The notes beneath the pieces were generated by a model. The model saw only the letters and a list, made by a program, of their open reading frames with translations. It did no database searches and was not told where the DNA came from. DNA of 64,000 nt from Martinezella lusitana (lineage in GTDB: Bacteria > Pseudomonadota > Alphaproteobacteria > Rhizobiales > Rhizobiaceae). The position numbers and the translations under genes were made by a program. How positions within the stretch are numbered: position 1 is the first letter of the stretch; the number at the start of each line of letters is the position of its first letter. The DNA lies in contig NZ_JACHBG010000005.1 in assembly GCF_014207095.1 (NCBI RefSeq), positions 124,001 to 188,000 of the forward strand, given 5' to 3'. Shown one piece after another: positions 28,628 to 38,063 of this stretch.

Positions 28628-29926
28628 TTAGCTCTTCTTGAGCTTCAGCTTCGCCTTACCTTCATCCACCAGCTTCTGCGCGGCTTCCGCGACTGTGATC
28701 TTGCCGAAGGCAAGCTGATCGGCAACGGGGCGCATCACATTGCCGTCGAATTCCTGAGACCCCATCGGGGCAGGCGGTGGATAATCGCCCACCTGGTCTT
28801 TCAGCAGCTCGACATATTTCACTGTCAATTGCTCCGTGGGATTGAGCTGCGGCAGGATTGCTGCGCGCACGCTCGGAGACATCGGCACTCCACGCTCGAC
28901 GCCGAGAATCTTGCCGGCCTCGATATCATTGACGAAGAAATCGATGAACTTCGCCGACGCTTCGCCATTCTTGCTCGTGGCGCCGACGCTCCAGATCAAC
29001 GCCGGGCGATAATAGTGACCGGAAGGGCCATCCTTCTTTTCACGCGGCAACATGGTGATCGCCAGCTTGCTCTTGACCACGAGCTGATAGCCAACGAGCT
29101 GGTTGGAATAGGCCATGCCCATGGCGGACTTGCCCAGCGCCAGGCAGTTGCTTTCGATTACATTCTGATCGAGCGTCTGCACATCCGGCGGCACCGTGCC
29201 ACCGCGCTTGCGCAGCTCTTCCCAGTAGGAATACCATTCCTTGGCGTCATCAACGCTGAAGCCGAGCTCACCTTCCTTGGTGAAGAGGCTTTTGCCACGC
29301 TGGCGCATCCACGCGTCGAGCACATAGTTATAACGCGCGCCGTAGGGACCGCCCCAATAGGCCCGCTTGCCGGCAGCCTTGGTCATCTCGACGGCGAGAT
29401 CGGCATATTCAGCCCAGGTCGTTGTCGGACCGGGTGGCGTCAGCCCCGTTTTCTTGAAGATCTCCTCGTCATAGAGAAGCGTGAATGAGTTGAGGCCGAG
29501 GCCGACGCCATAGAGCTTGTCGTTGACAGTCGTCAGCTTCAGCATGTCCTTGCCGAATGTATCGACCTTCAGCGTCGAGGGCACGAACTGATCGAGCGGA
29601 AGGCAGGCGCCACGCTGCGAATAGTCCGAAATGGTGCTCGGCTCGAGCTGGAAGATATCGGCAATGTTCTGGCTTGCCATGCTTGTCGCGAGCTTGGCCC
29701 AATAGCCGTCGCCGCCGAGACTTTCGCCGACAACGGAAAGATCGGGATTCTTGCTGTGAAACAGTTCGGCAACCGCGACAGTGCGCTTGCCGCGATCGGG
29801 CGAGCCCCACCACATCGCGCGCAGCTGCGTAGCATCGGCGAAAGCCGGCATCGCTCCTCCCCCGAAGGCGAGGCCAGCCGCGGCTCCCGCAGCTCCAATC
29901 ATGAATGAACGGCGATTCATGCGCAT
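28628..29926 (-). CDS. Orphan sugar ABC substrate-binding protein (Tat signal)
   Basis: The 432-residue extracellular solute-binding protein has a twin-arginine signal (NRRSFMIGAAG) and then MWWGSPDRGKRT. AAGGAGG lies before the start. It has no permease or ATPase gene beside it. Its sequence is clearly related to the binding protein at 38952: WWGSxxR, KNPDxxxxGES and a WMRQRGKSL/WLRQRGKAL block are shared in the same order. It probably delivers to the importer at 40243-42088 or to one encoded elsewhere. It is divergent from a LacI regulator. Confidence 0.9.
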   Translation of the reverse strand: MRMNRRSFMIGAAGAAAGLAFGGGAMPAFADATQLRAMWWGSPDRGKRTVAVAELFHSKNPDLSVVGESLGGDGYWAKLATSMASQNIADIFQLEPSTISDYSQRGACLPLDQFVPSTLKVDTFGKDMLKLTTVNDKLYGVGLGLNSFTLLYDEEIFKKTGLTPPGPTTTWAEYADLAVEMTKAAGKRAYWGGPYGARYNYVLDAWMRQRGKSLFTKEGELGFSVDDAKEWYSYWEELRKRGGTVPPDVQTLDQNVIESNCLALGKSAMGMAYSNQLVGYQLVVKSKLAITMLPREKKDGPSGHYYRPALIWSVGATSKNGEASAKFIDFFVNDIEAGKILGVERGVPMSPSVRAAILPQLNPTEQLTVKYVELLKDQVGDYPPPAPMGSQEFDGNVMRPVADQLAFGKITVAEAAQKLVDEGKAKLKLKKS

Positions 29927-30011
29927 GAGATTCCTCCTTCTCTTGCGTTGTCATCCACGGCGATCTCCTCGACGCCTCTGCGGATGAAGTGCAGCAAAGA
30001 TATGCAACTTC

Positions 30012-30052
30012 ATTGCATTGTGCAATAAAGAATCTTTCTATTGCAAATTTGC
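30012..30052. promoter_or_regulatory. Candidate LacI operators
   Basis: Two symmetric sites occur in the divergent gap. ATTGCA-ttg-TGCAAT is at 30012-30026, and a perfect GCAAATTTGC palindrome is at 30043-30052. More TTGCA/TGCAT half-sites follow up to the LacI start. The symmetry and position fit operators for the adjacent LacI-family protein; no binding consensus is known for it. Confidence 0.5.
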
Positions 30053-30075
30053 GTTATTTTGCATAACATTTGCAT

Positions 30076-31098
30076 ATGAGTGATTTTCGCACCAAACGCA
30101 TCAGACAGGCCGATATTGCCACCGCGGCCGGCGTCTCCGTTTCGACAGTGTCGCGGGTTCTCACCAATGAGCCCGGCATCAGCGAGACGATCCGCCAGCA
30201 TATCTTCAAGGTGGCGAGCGACCTCGGCTACCCGTTGAAAACGGCGGCGGAGACAACAACCGGCAGCCTGGCGCTGATCGCCAGCGACAGCGTCACCGGC
30301 GGCTTGAGCGTCTTCTACGAGGGCATTCTGGAAGGCTTGCGGGCCGGAGCAACCGAGCGCGGCATGCGCTTCGATATCCGCCTCGTCCGTGAGGCGAGGA
30401 CGGAGCCGCAGCTGGTGAAGGAATATCTGCAAACCGCCGGCGCCGAAGGCCTCTTTCTCGTAGGCATAGACCCTTCTGAAGACTTATGCCGGTGGCTCGA
30501 TGCAAGCGGCACACCAACCGTGCTCGTCAACGGCACAGACCCGAAGCTACGTTTCGATGGTGTTTCGCCCTCGAATTTCTTCGGCGCTTATAACGCGACC
30601 CGACGCCTGCTCGATGCCGGCCACCGCCGTATCCTGCATTTGACCGGCTCACATCGCCAGACGATCCGCGAACGCATCCGCGGTTTCGAGGCAGCGATCG
30701 CTTCGGTCGACGGCGCAGAAGGCCGCATCGTGCCGATGAATTTCCGCGGCAGCTCCAGCCAGGAAGCCCATGACACGACCGCGGCGATCCTGGCCGCCGG
30801 CGAAGGCTATAGCGCTGCCTTCTGCATGAACGATTTCATCGCCGTCGGCGTGCTTGACGCGGCGATCGAGGCGGGCCTGCATGTGCCCGAAGATTTCGCC
30901 ATCGTCGGCTTCGACGACCTGCCCTGTGCCCTGATGACCAATCCCCGGCTGGCGACGATGCGCGTCGATCGCGCCGCCCTCGGCCGCGAAGCCATCGGCC
31001 TGATGATCGCCCGCTTCCGCGATCGTGAGGCGCCGGCCCGCCAGGTCTGCCACGGCGTTCCACCCATCGCCGGCGGCACGCTGCCACCCGAAACCTGA
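30076..31098 (+). CDS. LacI family regulator
   Basis: The 340-residue repressor has an N-terminal helix-turn-helix (RQADIATAAGVSVSTVSRVLTNEPGISETIRQHIFKVASDLGY) and a periplasmic-binding-protein-like effector domain (GRIVPMNFRG, AAFCMNDFIAVGVLDA, IVGFDDLPCA). ATG 30076 is chosen over a TTG two codons earlier. It is divergent from the orphan binding protein and upstream of the DUF2264 and dehydrogenase genes, and probably controls both directions. Confidence 0.9.
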   Translation: MSDFRTKRIRQADIATAAGVSVSTVSRVLTNEPGISETIRQHIFKVASDLGYPLKTAAETTTGSLALIASDSVTGGLSVFYEGILEGLRAGATERGMRFDIRLVREARTEPQLVKEYLQTAGAEGLFLVGIDPSEDLCRWLDASGTPTVLVNGTDPKLRFDGVSPSNFFGAYNATRRLLDAGHRRILHLTGSHRQTIRERIRGFEAAIASVDGAEGRIVPMNFRGSSSQEAHDTTAAILAAGEGYSAAFCMNDFIAVGVLDAAIEAGLHVPEDFAIVGFDDLPCALMTNPRLATMRVDRAALGREAIGLMIARFRDREAPARQVCHGVPPIAGGTLPPET

Positions 31099-31139
31099 AG
31101 CCCAATCCCGCCGCGGAAACGATCGAGAAAGCCGAACCG

Positions 31140-32996
31140 ATGATCTACGACCCCGCCAGCTCCAATCCGCTCGCCGGCAACCCGCTTGCCAACCGCGCTG
31201 ACATGCGCCGCGCGCTGACCGACCTTTTCGATCCGCTGCTGCCCTATTTTTCCGAAGGCAATGCCCGCGTCCGCATCGATGGCGCCGGGGCGCATTTCGA
31301 TCGGGCGGCGGCCGACCTCGAAGGCTTCGCCCGCCCGCTATGGGGCCTTGCGCCGCTCGGAGCCGGCGGCGGCGACTTCCGGCATTGGAACCGCTATGCC
31401 GAAGGCCTCGCCAATGGCGTCGACCCCAAACATCCGGAATATTGGGGAACGGTGAACGGCCGCGACCAGCGCATGGTCGAACTCGCAGCCCTCGGCTTCG
31501 CGCTCGCCCTCGTACCGGAAAAGATCTGGGAGCCGCTCGATCAGCGCGCGCGCGACAATCTCATCACCTATCTCAAGCACGCCCGCACTTTCGATTACGC
31601 CGACAATAATTGGAAATTCTTCCGCATCTTCGTCGATATCGCGCTCGACCGGCTCGGCGCCTCCTTCGACCGCGGCCTGACGGAAAGATACCTGAACGAA
31701 CTCGACGGCTTCTACATCGCCGACGGCTGGTATCGCGACGGCGATGTCCGGCGCATCGATCACTACATTCCCTTTGCCATGCATTTTTACGGGCTGATCT
31801 ACTCCAAGCTCGTCAACGACGATCGCTCGGAGCGATACCGCGAGCGTGCAATGTTGTTCGCAAGGGATTTCCGCCATTGGTTCGCGCCCGATGGCGCGAC
31901 GATCCCCTTCGGCCGCAGCCTGACCTACCGCTTCGCCTGCGCCGGCTTCTGGTCGGCGCTCGCCTTTGCCGATGTCGAGGCGCTGCCTTGGGGCGAGGTC
32001 AAGGGCCTTTGCCTCCGGCACCTACGCTGGTGGGCAGACAAGCCGATAGCCCATCGCGACGGCACGCTGCCGATCGGCTTTGCCTATCCGAATCTGCTGA
32101 TGTCGGAGAACTACAATTCCGCCGGCTCGCCCTATTGGGCCTTCAAGGCGTTCCTGCCCCTGGCGATCCCCGAAACGCATCCATTCTGGACGGTACAAGA
32201 AAAACCGCTGGAGAATGAGCCAGCTATCATCCCGCAAAAGCACCCCGGCATGGTGCTGATGCGCAGCAAGGCCGATGTCGTAGCGCTCTCTTCCGGCCAG
32301 GAAAACCAGCAGATGCGCTTCGGCGCCGAGAAGTACTCGAAATTCGCCTATTCCGCCCGCTACGGCTTCAGTGTCGAAAGCGATGAACGCATCTTTGCCG
32401 GCGGCGCCTTCGACAGCATCCTCGCCTTCAGCGATGACGGCCTGCATTACCGTGTGCGCGAAACCAACGAGGAAGCCAAGCTTGCAGGCGATACGCTCTA
32501 CGCCAAGTGGTCGCCCTATCCGGATGTGACCGTGGAGACATGGCTCGTCCCTGCCGCTCCGTGGCATATCCGCCTGCATCGAATCGGCACGCCGCGACCG
32601 CTGCAGACGGCGGAAGGTGGCTTTGCCATTGCGCGACGCGATCTCGAAGCCGATACGCTCTCATGCGTAACCGGCTCTGCTTACGCCATCGGCGAAAAGG
32701 ACTTCACCGGCATTATCGACCTCGGCTCGACGATCAGGCGCGAGGGCTTGGCGCAGAAGGCGCCGCCGAACACCAATCTCATCGCTTCCAAGACGCTTGT
32801 GCCGCAGCTGCGCGGCACTATTCCGGCAGGAGAGACCATTCTCGTCTCCGCAGTGCTTGCGGAGAAGGATCCCGCAACTGTCGATCACGCCTGGACCAGA
32901 CCACCGGCCAAACCCGACATCGATGCCCTGCGCGCCTTTGTTCAGAATAAGGGCATCACAGTCAGCGTCATCGAAGCGCCCGGTCGCTTGCCATGA
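31140..32996 (+). CDS. DUF2264 domain protein, probable glycoside-active enzyme
   Basis: This 618-residue cytoplasmic protein spans the DUF2264 family, with an alpha/alpha-barrel N-terminal half (FARPLWGLAPLGAGGG, DNNWKFFRIFVDIAL, DGWYRDGDVRRIDHYIPFAMHFYG) and a beta-rich C-terminal half. Some DUF2264 proteins are treated as glycoside hydrolases, and from memory the family has been linked to glucuronidase activity. That fits a sugar-acid substrate here but is not shown. It starts 41 bases after the LacI gene and overlaps the next gene by four bases. Confidence 0.85.
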   Translation: MIYDPASSNPLAGNPLANRADMRRALTDLFDPLLPYFSEGNARVRIDGAGAHFDRAAADLEGFARPLWGLAPLGAGGGDFRHWNRYAEGLANGVDPKHPEYWGTVNGRDQRMVELAALGFALALVPEKIWEPLDQRARDNLITYLKHARTFDYADNNWKFFRIFVDIALDRLGASFDRGLTERYLNELDGFYIADGWYRDGDVRRIDHYIPFAMHFYGLIYSKLVNDDRSERYRERAMLFARDFRHWFAPDGATIPFGRSLTYRFACAGFWSALAFADVEALPWGEVKGLCLRHLRWWADKPIAHRDGTLPIGFAYPNLLMSENYNSAGSPYWAFKAFLPLAIPETHPFWTVQEKPLENEPAIIPQKHPGMVLMRSKADVVALSSGQENQQMRFGAEKYSKFAYSARYGFSVESDERIFAGGAFDSILAFSDDGLHYRVRETNEEAKLAGDTLYAKWSPYPDVTVETWLVPAAPWHIRLHRIGTPRPLQTAEGGFAIARRDLEADTLSCVTGSAYAIGEKDFTGIIDLGSTIRREGLAQKAPPNTNLIASKTLVPQLRGTIPAGETILVSAVLAEKDPATVDHAWTRPPAKPDIDALRAFVQNKGITVSVIEAPGRLP

Positions 32997-34018
32997 CGCA
33001 ACTTGCCTCCCGCCGTCCGGCCATCACCCTTGCCATGCAGCCATCGCGCACGCAGCACGTCCTTCCGGATACGCTTATTCAACGCCTCGATACTATGGGT
33101 CGCGTGCTCGATGCAGCGCCGATGCAACGCTTCGACGACGAGCGCGCGGCGAAGCTTCTGGCAGAAACCGAGATCCTGATCACCGGCTGGGGCGCTCCGA
33201 CGATAGATGTTGCCGCACTGGCGCGCGCACCGCATCTGAAGCTAGTCGTCCATGCCGCCGGCACGGTGAAGGGTCTGCTCGGGAAAAGCCTGTTCGATCG
33301 GGGCATATCGGTCAGCCACGCGGCGCAAGCCAATGCACTGCCGGTTGCCGAATTTACGCTTGCCGCCATCATCTTCGCCGGCAAGAAAGTCTTTCAATTC
33401 CGTTACTTTTACGTTGCCGACCGCAATCGCGCGCGGACATTGGCGATGCAGGCGGACGCCATCGGCAACTATCGCCGCACGGTGGGCATCATCGGCGCCT
33501 CGCGGATCGGTCGCCGGGTGATCGAGCTTCTGTCGCCCTTCAACTATCGCGTCCTGCTTTACGACCCCATGGTCAGCGACGCAGAAGCCGCCCAAATGGG
33601 TGTCGACAAGACTGAACTGGACGGCTTGATGGCATCGGCCGACATCGTTTCGCTGCATGCGCCGTCCTTGCCCGCAACGCGACACATGATCGACGCGCAC
33701 CGCCTTTCGCTAATGAAGGAAGGAGCGACCTTCATCAACACGGCGCGCGGCGCCTTGGTCGATGAAGCGGCTTTGATCGCTGTACTTAAGACCGGCCGTA
33801 TCGACGCGATCATCGACGTTACCGATCCGGAAATTCCGGAGGCCGCTTCGGCCTTCTATGACCTGCCGAATGTCTTCCTGACGCCGCATATTGCCGGCGC
33901 CGTCGGGTTGGAACGGACCCGCCTCGGCGAGATGGCGGTCGACGAAGCCATTCGCTTCATCGAAGGCAAACCGTTGCTCTACGAAATCCGCCGCGAGGAT
34001 ATGGCGCGCATGGCATGA
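32993..34018 (+). CDS. D-isomer-specific 2-hydroxyacid dehydrogenase
   Basis: The 341-residue NAD-dependent oxidoreductase has a C-terminal nucleotide-binding domain. The glycine loop reads GIIGASRIGRR, one glycine short of GxGxxG. The catalytic arginine is in NTARGALVDE, the acidic partner in DVTDPEIPE, and the histidine in LTPHIAG. The ATGA overlap with the DUF2264 gene implies a shared pathway, probably oxidation or reduction of a sugar-derived hydroxyacid. The substrate is unknown. Confidence 0.88.
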   Translation: MTQLASRRPAITLAMQPSRTQHVLPDTLIQRLDTMGRVLDAAPMQRFDDERAAKLLAETEILITGWGAPTIDVAALARAPHLKLVVHAAGTVKGLLGKSLFDRGISVSHAAQANALPVAEFTLAAIIFAGKKVFQFRYFYVADRNRARTLAMQADAIGNYRRTVGIIGASRIGRRVIELLSPFNYRVLLYDPMVSDAEAAQMGVDKTELDGLMASADIVSLHAPSLPATRHMIDAHRLSLMKEGATFINTARGALVDEAALIAVLKTGRIDAIIDVTDPEIPEAASAFYDLPNVFLTPHIAGAVGLERTRLGEMAVDEAIRFIEGKPLLYEIRREDMARMA

Positions 34019-34132
34019 CGCGCCGCAGCAGATCCACGAAAACTCCCTGAAATCGCCCCATTTCGGCACAGGCGAACAACCCGTTTTTAATCATTCCGCG
34101 CTAGCAATCTCTTGAGTAAAGAGGTTCTAGTA

Positions 34133-34720
34133 ATGCGTACCCGCGTCATTTCCATTCTGGCCGTAATGCTGCTCGGCGTGCTCGCGGGCTGTGCGACCGC
34201 ACCCCATCATACCCGCAACATCTGCGCGATCTTCGATCAGCGCGACGGCTGGTTCAACAACTGGCAGCGAGCCGCCGACCGCACGCAGCGCAAATACGGC
34301 GTGCCCGTACCCATCCTGATGGCAACCATCTACACCGAATCCGGCTTCCGGCCGCGCGCCCGCCCGCCGAGGCGCTACCTGCTCGGCTTCATTCCCTGGA
34401 AGCGCCCGACGACGGCCTATGGCTATTCGCAGGCGCTCGACGGCACCTGGGACAAATACAAGCGCGAAACGGGCAACTGGGGCGCAAGCCGCACCGATTT
34501 CGCCGATGCCATCGATTTCGTCGGCTGGTATCACTACCAGACGCACCTGCAGACCGGTATTCCGCTGAACGATTCCTACAGTCTGTATCTCGCCTATTAT
34601 TCAGGCGCGAAGGGCTATCTGCAGGGATCATGGCGCGGCAATTCGACCGCGCTGGCCGGCGCCAAGCGCTTCAACGGCATGACGAGAATCTATGCGCAGC
34701 AGCTTCCCCGCTGCAGCTGA
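34133..34720 (+). CDS. Lytic-transglycosylase-like lipoprotein
   Basis: This 195-residue protein starts MRTRVISILAVMLLGVLAGC, a lipoprotein signal with its lipobox cysteine, so it should be anchored in an envelope membrane. The body is SLT-like: ILMATIYTESGFRP holds the likely catalytic glutamate, and AYGYSQALDGTWDKYK and LAYYSGAKGYLQGSW follow. AAAGAGG precedes the ATG. It does not belong functionally to the sugar genes around it. A phage origin is unlikely since no phage gene is near. Confidence 0.85.
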   Translation: MRTRVISILAVMLLGVLAGCATAPHHTRNICAIFDQRDGWFNNWQRAADRTQRKYGVPVPILMATIYTESGFRPRARPPRRYLLGFIPWKRPTTAYGYSQALDGTWDKYKRETGNWGASRTDFADAIDFVGWYHYQTHLQTGIPLNDSYSLYLAYYSGAKGYLQGSWRGNSTALAGAKRFNGMTRIYAQQLPRCS

Positions 34721-34769
34721 TCCCGACGCCTTCAGGACAAAGCTCCCCTGAGATCGATGAGCCGCGACC

Positions 34770-36035
34770 TTAAGGCCGCAGCTCCAGCAGATTGAGGCCA
34801 CCATCCGCGCCCCATATATCGGCGACGGATACTTGCTGGCCCGTGCGGCTGCTCTGCAAGGCAGCGATGCCACACAAGACCGACATTGCCCCCGCGCGCG
34901 ATCCCGCACGCTGCTTGAGCTCATCGTTCGGCCCCGAGCGTAGCAGCATGTCGCGCAGCCGGTCGTCGCCGCCATAATGTCCGCCGGACGAATGCGGCAC
35001 CCAGATGCGCTCGACATCGCCGAAGTTCTTCATGACGACGATCTCGTCGGCAGGTGGCGTCGTCCACTTCTGCTTCTCGTATTGGCGCAGCTCGATGCGC
35101 CCCTTATGGCCATTGAAGGCGATATGATGTCCCTCGATCGGCATATAGGTATTGAGGGAATAGGAGACGTTGACGCCGTTGCGATAGCGGATCGAGGCGA
35201 CCATCGTATCGGGGATATCGATATCCTCGCGGAAGACGCAGGCGTCGCGCACATAGCCGTCGACGGTCGACGGATCCTCGTAGAGGCTTTCGAGCAGCGG
35301 CGTGGCGCTGATGTCGAGATAATAGTTGCACTCGTCCTTATACCGACAGGTACGACAGCGCTCGCCGCGGAACGGTCCCTTGCGGCCGTAATGCTTGAGA
35401 TCGGCAAAGGCGGCGACCGTTTCCGGGTCGGAATCCAGATACCAGTTCAGAAGATCAAAATGGTGTGTCGCCTTGTGAACGAAGAGGCTGCCTGAATTTT
35501 CCGTGAAGGCATGCCAGCGGCGGAAATAGTCGGCGCCATGGCTGGTGTCGAGATACCAATGGAAATCGACGGACGTGACGTCGCCGATGACGCCGGAATT
35601 GATCAACTCCTTGATCTTCGCCGAGGTCGGCGCAAAACGGTAATTGAAGGAAATATCCAGCCGCTTGCCGGTACGCGCCTCGACATCGAGGATGCGCTTG
35701 ATCTTGTCGACGGTCGTCGTCATCGGCTTTTCGCTGATGACATTGGCCCCCGCCTCCATCGCCTTGACGATCAGATCGTCATGGGTGGAATCGCGGGTGC
35801 AGACGATGACGAGATCCGGCTTTTCCGTCCGCAGCAGCGCGTCGAAGTCGGTATAAACAGGCACCGATGCGCCGATATATTCCAGCGCCCGCTTCGCGCG
35901 CATGGCATTGAGATCGCAGACGGCGACAAGCTCGACCTCATCACTCCAGCCCTCGACCAACTCCTTGCCCCACATGGTCGCACCACGGTTTCCCGTGCCG
36001 ACCAGAGCATAACGTTTCTTCGATGACGACCGCAT
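34770..36035 (-). CDS. Gfo/Idh/MocA family dehydrogenase
   Basis: The 421-residue oxidoreductase has a Rossmann start (RYALVGTGNRGATMW), the catalytic-lysine block VISEKPMTTTVDK and SLFVHKATHHFDLLNWYL. A cysteine cluster CRTCRYKDEC about two-thirds along could bind a metal; some long family members have it. GGAGGAAGAG precedes the start at MRSSSKKR. It is probably transcribed with the enolase-superfamily gene upstream, although a GC-rich palindrome at 36103 lies between them. Confidence 0.9.
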   Translation of the reverse strand: MRSSSKKRYALVGTGNRGATMWGKELVEGWSDEVELVAVCDLNAMRAKRALEYIGASVPVYTDFDALLRTEKPDLVIVCTRDSTHDDLIVKAMEAGANVISEKPMTTTVDKIKRILDVEARTGKRLDISFNYRFAPTSAKIKELINSGVIGDVTSVDFHWYLDTSHGADYFRRWHAFTENSGSLFVHKATHHFDLLNWYLDSDPETVAAFADLKHYGRKGPFRGERCRTCRYKDECNYYLDISATPLLESLYEDPSTVDGYVRDACVFREDIDIPDTMVASIRYRNGVNVSYSLNTYMPIEGHHIAFNGHKGRIELRQYEKQKWTTPPADEIVVMKNFGDVERIWVPHSSGGHYGGDDRLRDMLLRSGPNDELKQRAGSRAGAMSVLCGIAALQSSRTGQQVSVADIWGADGGLNLLELRP

Positions 36036-36102
36036 ATCTCTTCCTCCAGAGTCTGCAAATGGCAATATGAGGCCTCCCGGCCTGAATTTATCTCGGCGAC
36101 AT

Positions 36103-36157
36103 GCCCCTCACCCCAACCCTCTCCCCGCTCGCGGGGGAGAGGGTTGGGGTGAGGGGC
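36103..36157. repeat. REP-like GC palindrome
   Basis: A 26-bp arm beginning GCCCCTCACCCCAACCCTCT is followed by TC and a near-perfect inverted copy ending GGGTGAGGGGC. The same arm sequence recurs at 37691 and 37810 in this window. It lies between the enolase-like gene and the dehydrogenase gene and could stabilise or partly end the transcript. It belongs to a class of short palindromes common between alphaproteobacterial genes. Confidence 0.8.
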
Positions 36158-36207
36158 TGGGCACGATCAGATATTTGGTCAAAGCCCCTATGGCTGTGAC
36201 CGAAATC

Positions 36208-37629
36208 CTACGCCGATGACCTCTCCATCGCGGTCCAATCCGGTGCAACCGAAGAACCAAGACCAATGGCGTGAATAACAGAGCCGATGGCAAGCTGCCC
36301 GGCCTCGATCCGCAGCCGCGTGCGGCCATTGCTGACGCGATAGAGATCGGAATGAGCCTTAGCAAAAGCCTCCTGCTCGGCTTCAGGCGCGCCGGCCATG
36401 CCGTCGACATAGTGATGCCCGTTGCGCTCGATATGCGTCATGCCGATTAGCGAGGCGAGCGCCAGATCCTGCTGCACGGCAAGGCCACCCTGCGTGGTCA
36501 GGTCCTCCGCCGACATGAAATAGGGAATGCCATCCTCAGCACTCCACTTGGCAACGCGCGCCCGGTTCAATAGCGAGCGATAGAACCCTTTGCACGATTT
36601 CGAGGAGATCCCGGTATAGCCGAGCGCCCTCGCCGTGACGAACGCATCGATATCGGCGTCGGATTCGTCGATTTCTACCGGCTTGAAACCGGCAAGCGCC
36701 TTGACCGGCATCCCAAAGGCATGGGCGCGGGCAATCGGCTGCTCGACGAAGAGGATAGAACCGGCAAAGCGTGCCAGTCTCGGCTCCTCCTTCACCCGGG
36801 CCAGCAGATCGGCAACCGCCTCGGCGGATGAAAACTGCTCATTGCCGTCAAGCGTCACGGAGTAGGCCGGAACCTTGGCATCCATGACGGCAGCGACGCG
36901 GCAGAGGCGGTCGATATCGGCATCGGCAACGCCGGAAACCTTGACCTTGAAGAACGTCAGGCCATAGGCATCGATCGCCTCCTCGAAGCTCTCCGGCAAC
37001 CCGTCATTCAGGCGCTCGCTTGCCGGAATATCGCCGGACACGATGGCATCGACAAGTCCAACCGTATGGCGGGCAGCAAGGCTCGCAGCCGGCTCCAAAC
37101 CCGCCAGAAAGCCAGAGAGGTCGAAGCCTGCGAGGTCACGTGTCGTGGACGCATCGATGCCGGGGCGGTTGGCCTTGATCGCCTGCGCAACCGCCAAGCC
37201 TTCCAGCCGGCAGAGCGCATCGAGGATGGCCCGGTTTGCAAGCGCCAGGCCGAAAGAGGCGACCAGGCCGTTCAGCTTCTCAGCCGCCGCCCGCGCATGA
37301 TGCGAGACTTCGACGGCCGAGTGCAGGCCGAAAGCCGTTCCCGTCCCCGCACCGCTTAGCGCATCGAGTGCCAGCGCCAACGAACGGCGCAGCTGGTTTT
37401 CATTGTCGGCATTGGAAAGCTCGGGCGATTTGTCGAACCACTTCGGCACCATCAGCTCGGCCGCCATCCCCTCGGCAGAGCGTCCCCGCGCGTCTTCGAT
37501 GCGCACGCGCAGAAAAATCTGCCGCGCCTCGCGCAAGGTCGCCGCTCCGAAACGGAAGGGCAGCCGCAGCTTGACCGGGCGCTCAAATGTCTCGGCCTCG
37601 ACAAGCCTGATGTTCAATAGTTCGGTCAT
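36208..37629 (-). CDS. Enolase-superfamily (mandelate racemase/MLE-like) enzyme
   Basis: This 473-residue protein is longer than most in the superfamily, close to methylaspartate ammonia-lyase size. Barrel motifs in order are FFKVKVSG (base lysine), LDGNEQF, FVEQPIARA and EIDESDADID (metal ligands), and SSKSCKG (possible second lysine). Such enzymes abstract a proton alpha to a carboxylate, so a sugar-acid dehydratase or epimerase role fits the locus. It probably falls under the TetR at 38064 through the operator at 37967. The substrate is not assignable. Confidence 0.82.
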   Translation of the reverse strand: MTELLNIRLVEAETFERPVKLRLPFRFGAATLREARQIFLRVRIEDARGRSAEGMAAELMVPKWFDKSPELSNADNENQLRRSLALALDALSGAGTGTAFGLHSAVEVSHHARAAAEKLNGLVASFGLALANRAILDALCRLEGLAVAQAIKANRPGIDASTTRDLAGFDLSGFLAGLEPAASLAARHTVGLVDAIVSGDIPASERLNDGLPESFEEAIDAYGLTFFKVKVSGVADADIDRLCRVAAVMDAKVPAYSVTLDGNEQFSSAEAVADLLARVKEEPRLARFAGSILFVEQPIARAHAFGMPVKALAGFKPVEIDESDADIDAFVTARALGYTGISSKSCKGFYRSLLNRARVAKWSAEDGIPYFMSAEDLTTQGGLAVQQDLALASLIGMTHIERNGHHYVDGMAGAPEAEQEAFAKAHSDLYRVSNGRTRLRIEAGQLAIGSVIHAIGLGSSVAPDWTAMERSSA

Positions 37630-37690
37630 GATGGCAGGTGGCTCCCGTGATTGTCAGGCAGGTCTGTGTACCTGGGCTACTGGCGTGCAT

Positions 37691-37834
37691 GGCCCCTCAC
37701 CCCAGCCCTCTCCCCGCAAGCGAGGAGAGGGAGTCTTCAAGTCCATGACCAGTTCGAAACCGGCGACAGCGAGCTGGGTTACTCTGTCGTCCCCTCTCCC
37801 CGTCCCAACGGGGAGAGGGTTAGGGTGAGGGGCC
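37691..37834. repeat. Pair of REP-like arms in inverted orientation
   Basis: Arms at 37691-37715 (GGCCCCTCACCCCAGCCCTC...) and 37810-37834 (...TTAGGGTGAGGGGCC) are inverted copies with two mismatches in 25 bases. A 94-base spacer separates them and holds smaller hairpins. This is the same family as 36103-36157. It lies in the leader region of the enolase-like gene. Confidence 0.75.
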
Positions 37835-37966
37835 ATTCGTTCGTTGCAGAAGTGGTTCTTCAAATCTCCAGCCGCTTCGCATTGCAGCCAATACGCTTCA
37901 CGCAATTTCCTCCGCTCCCTTTTCCCTCCGGAATCAGGAAAAGCAAATGCTTGCCCGCCTAAGAAA

Positions 37967-37984
37967 TGTAACCATATAGTTACA
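37967..37984. promoter_or_regulatory. TetR-type operator, site 1
   Basis: TGTAACCATATAGTTACA is an imperfect inverted repeat: the outer TGTAAC / GTTACA halves pair perfectly. It lies upstream of the enolase-like gene and just past the stop of the TetR gene. It is almost identical to the site at 38885, so one regulator probably binds both. Confidence 0.7.
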
Positions 37985-38063
37985 AGATCGCGCGATAACT
38001 CCAGCTTTGTCAATCACCTTTTAAAAATTTCTCGATACTGCCAAAAGCCCACACTGCCGGGCA

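Noticed and set aside
34133..34720. A phage lysis gene
   Set aside because: The lipoprotein signal and lack of any phage gene nearby point to a resident cell-wall lipoprotein.
36103..37834. A CRISPR array
   Set aside because: There are only three arms, in mixed orientation and unequal spacing, and no cas gene.
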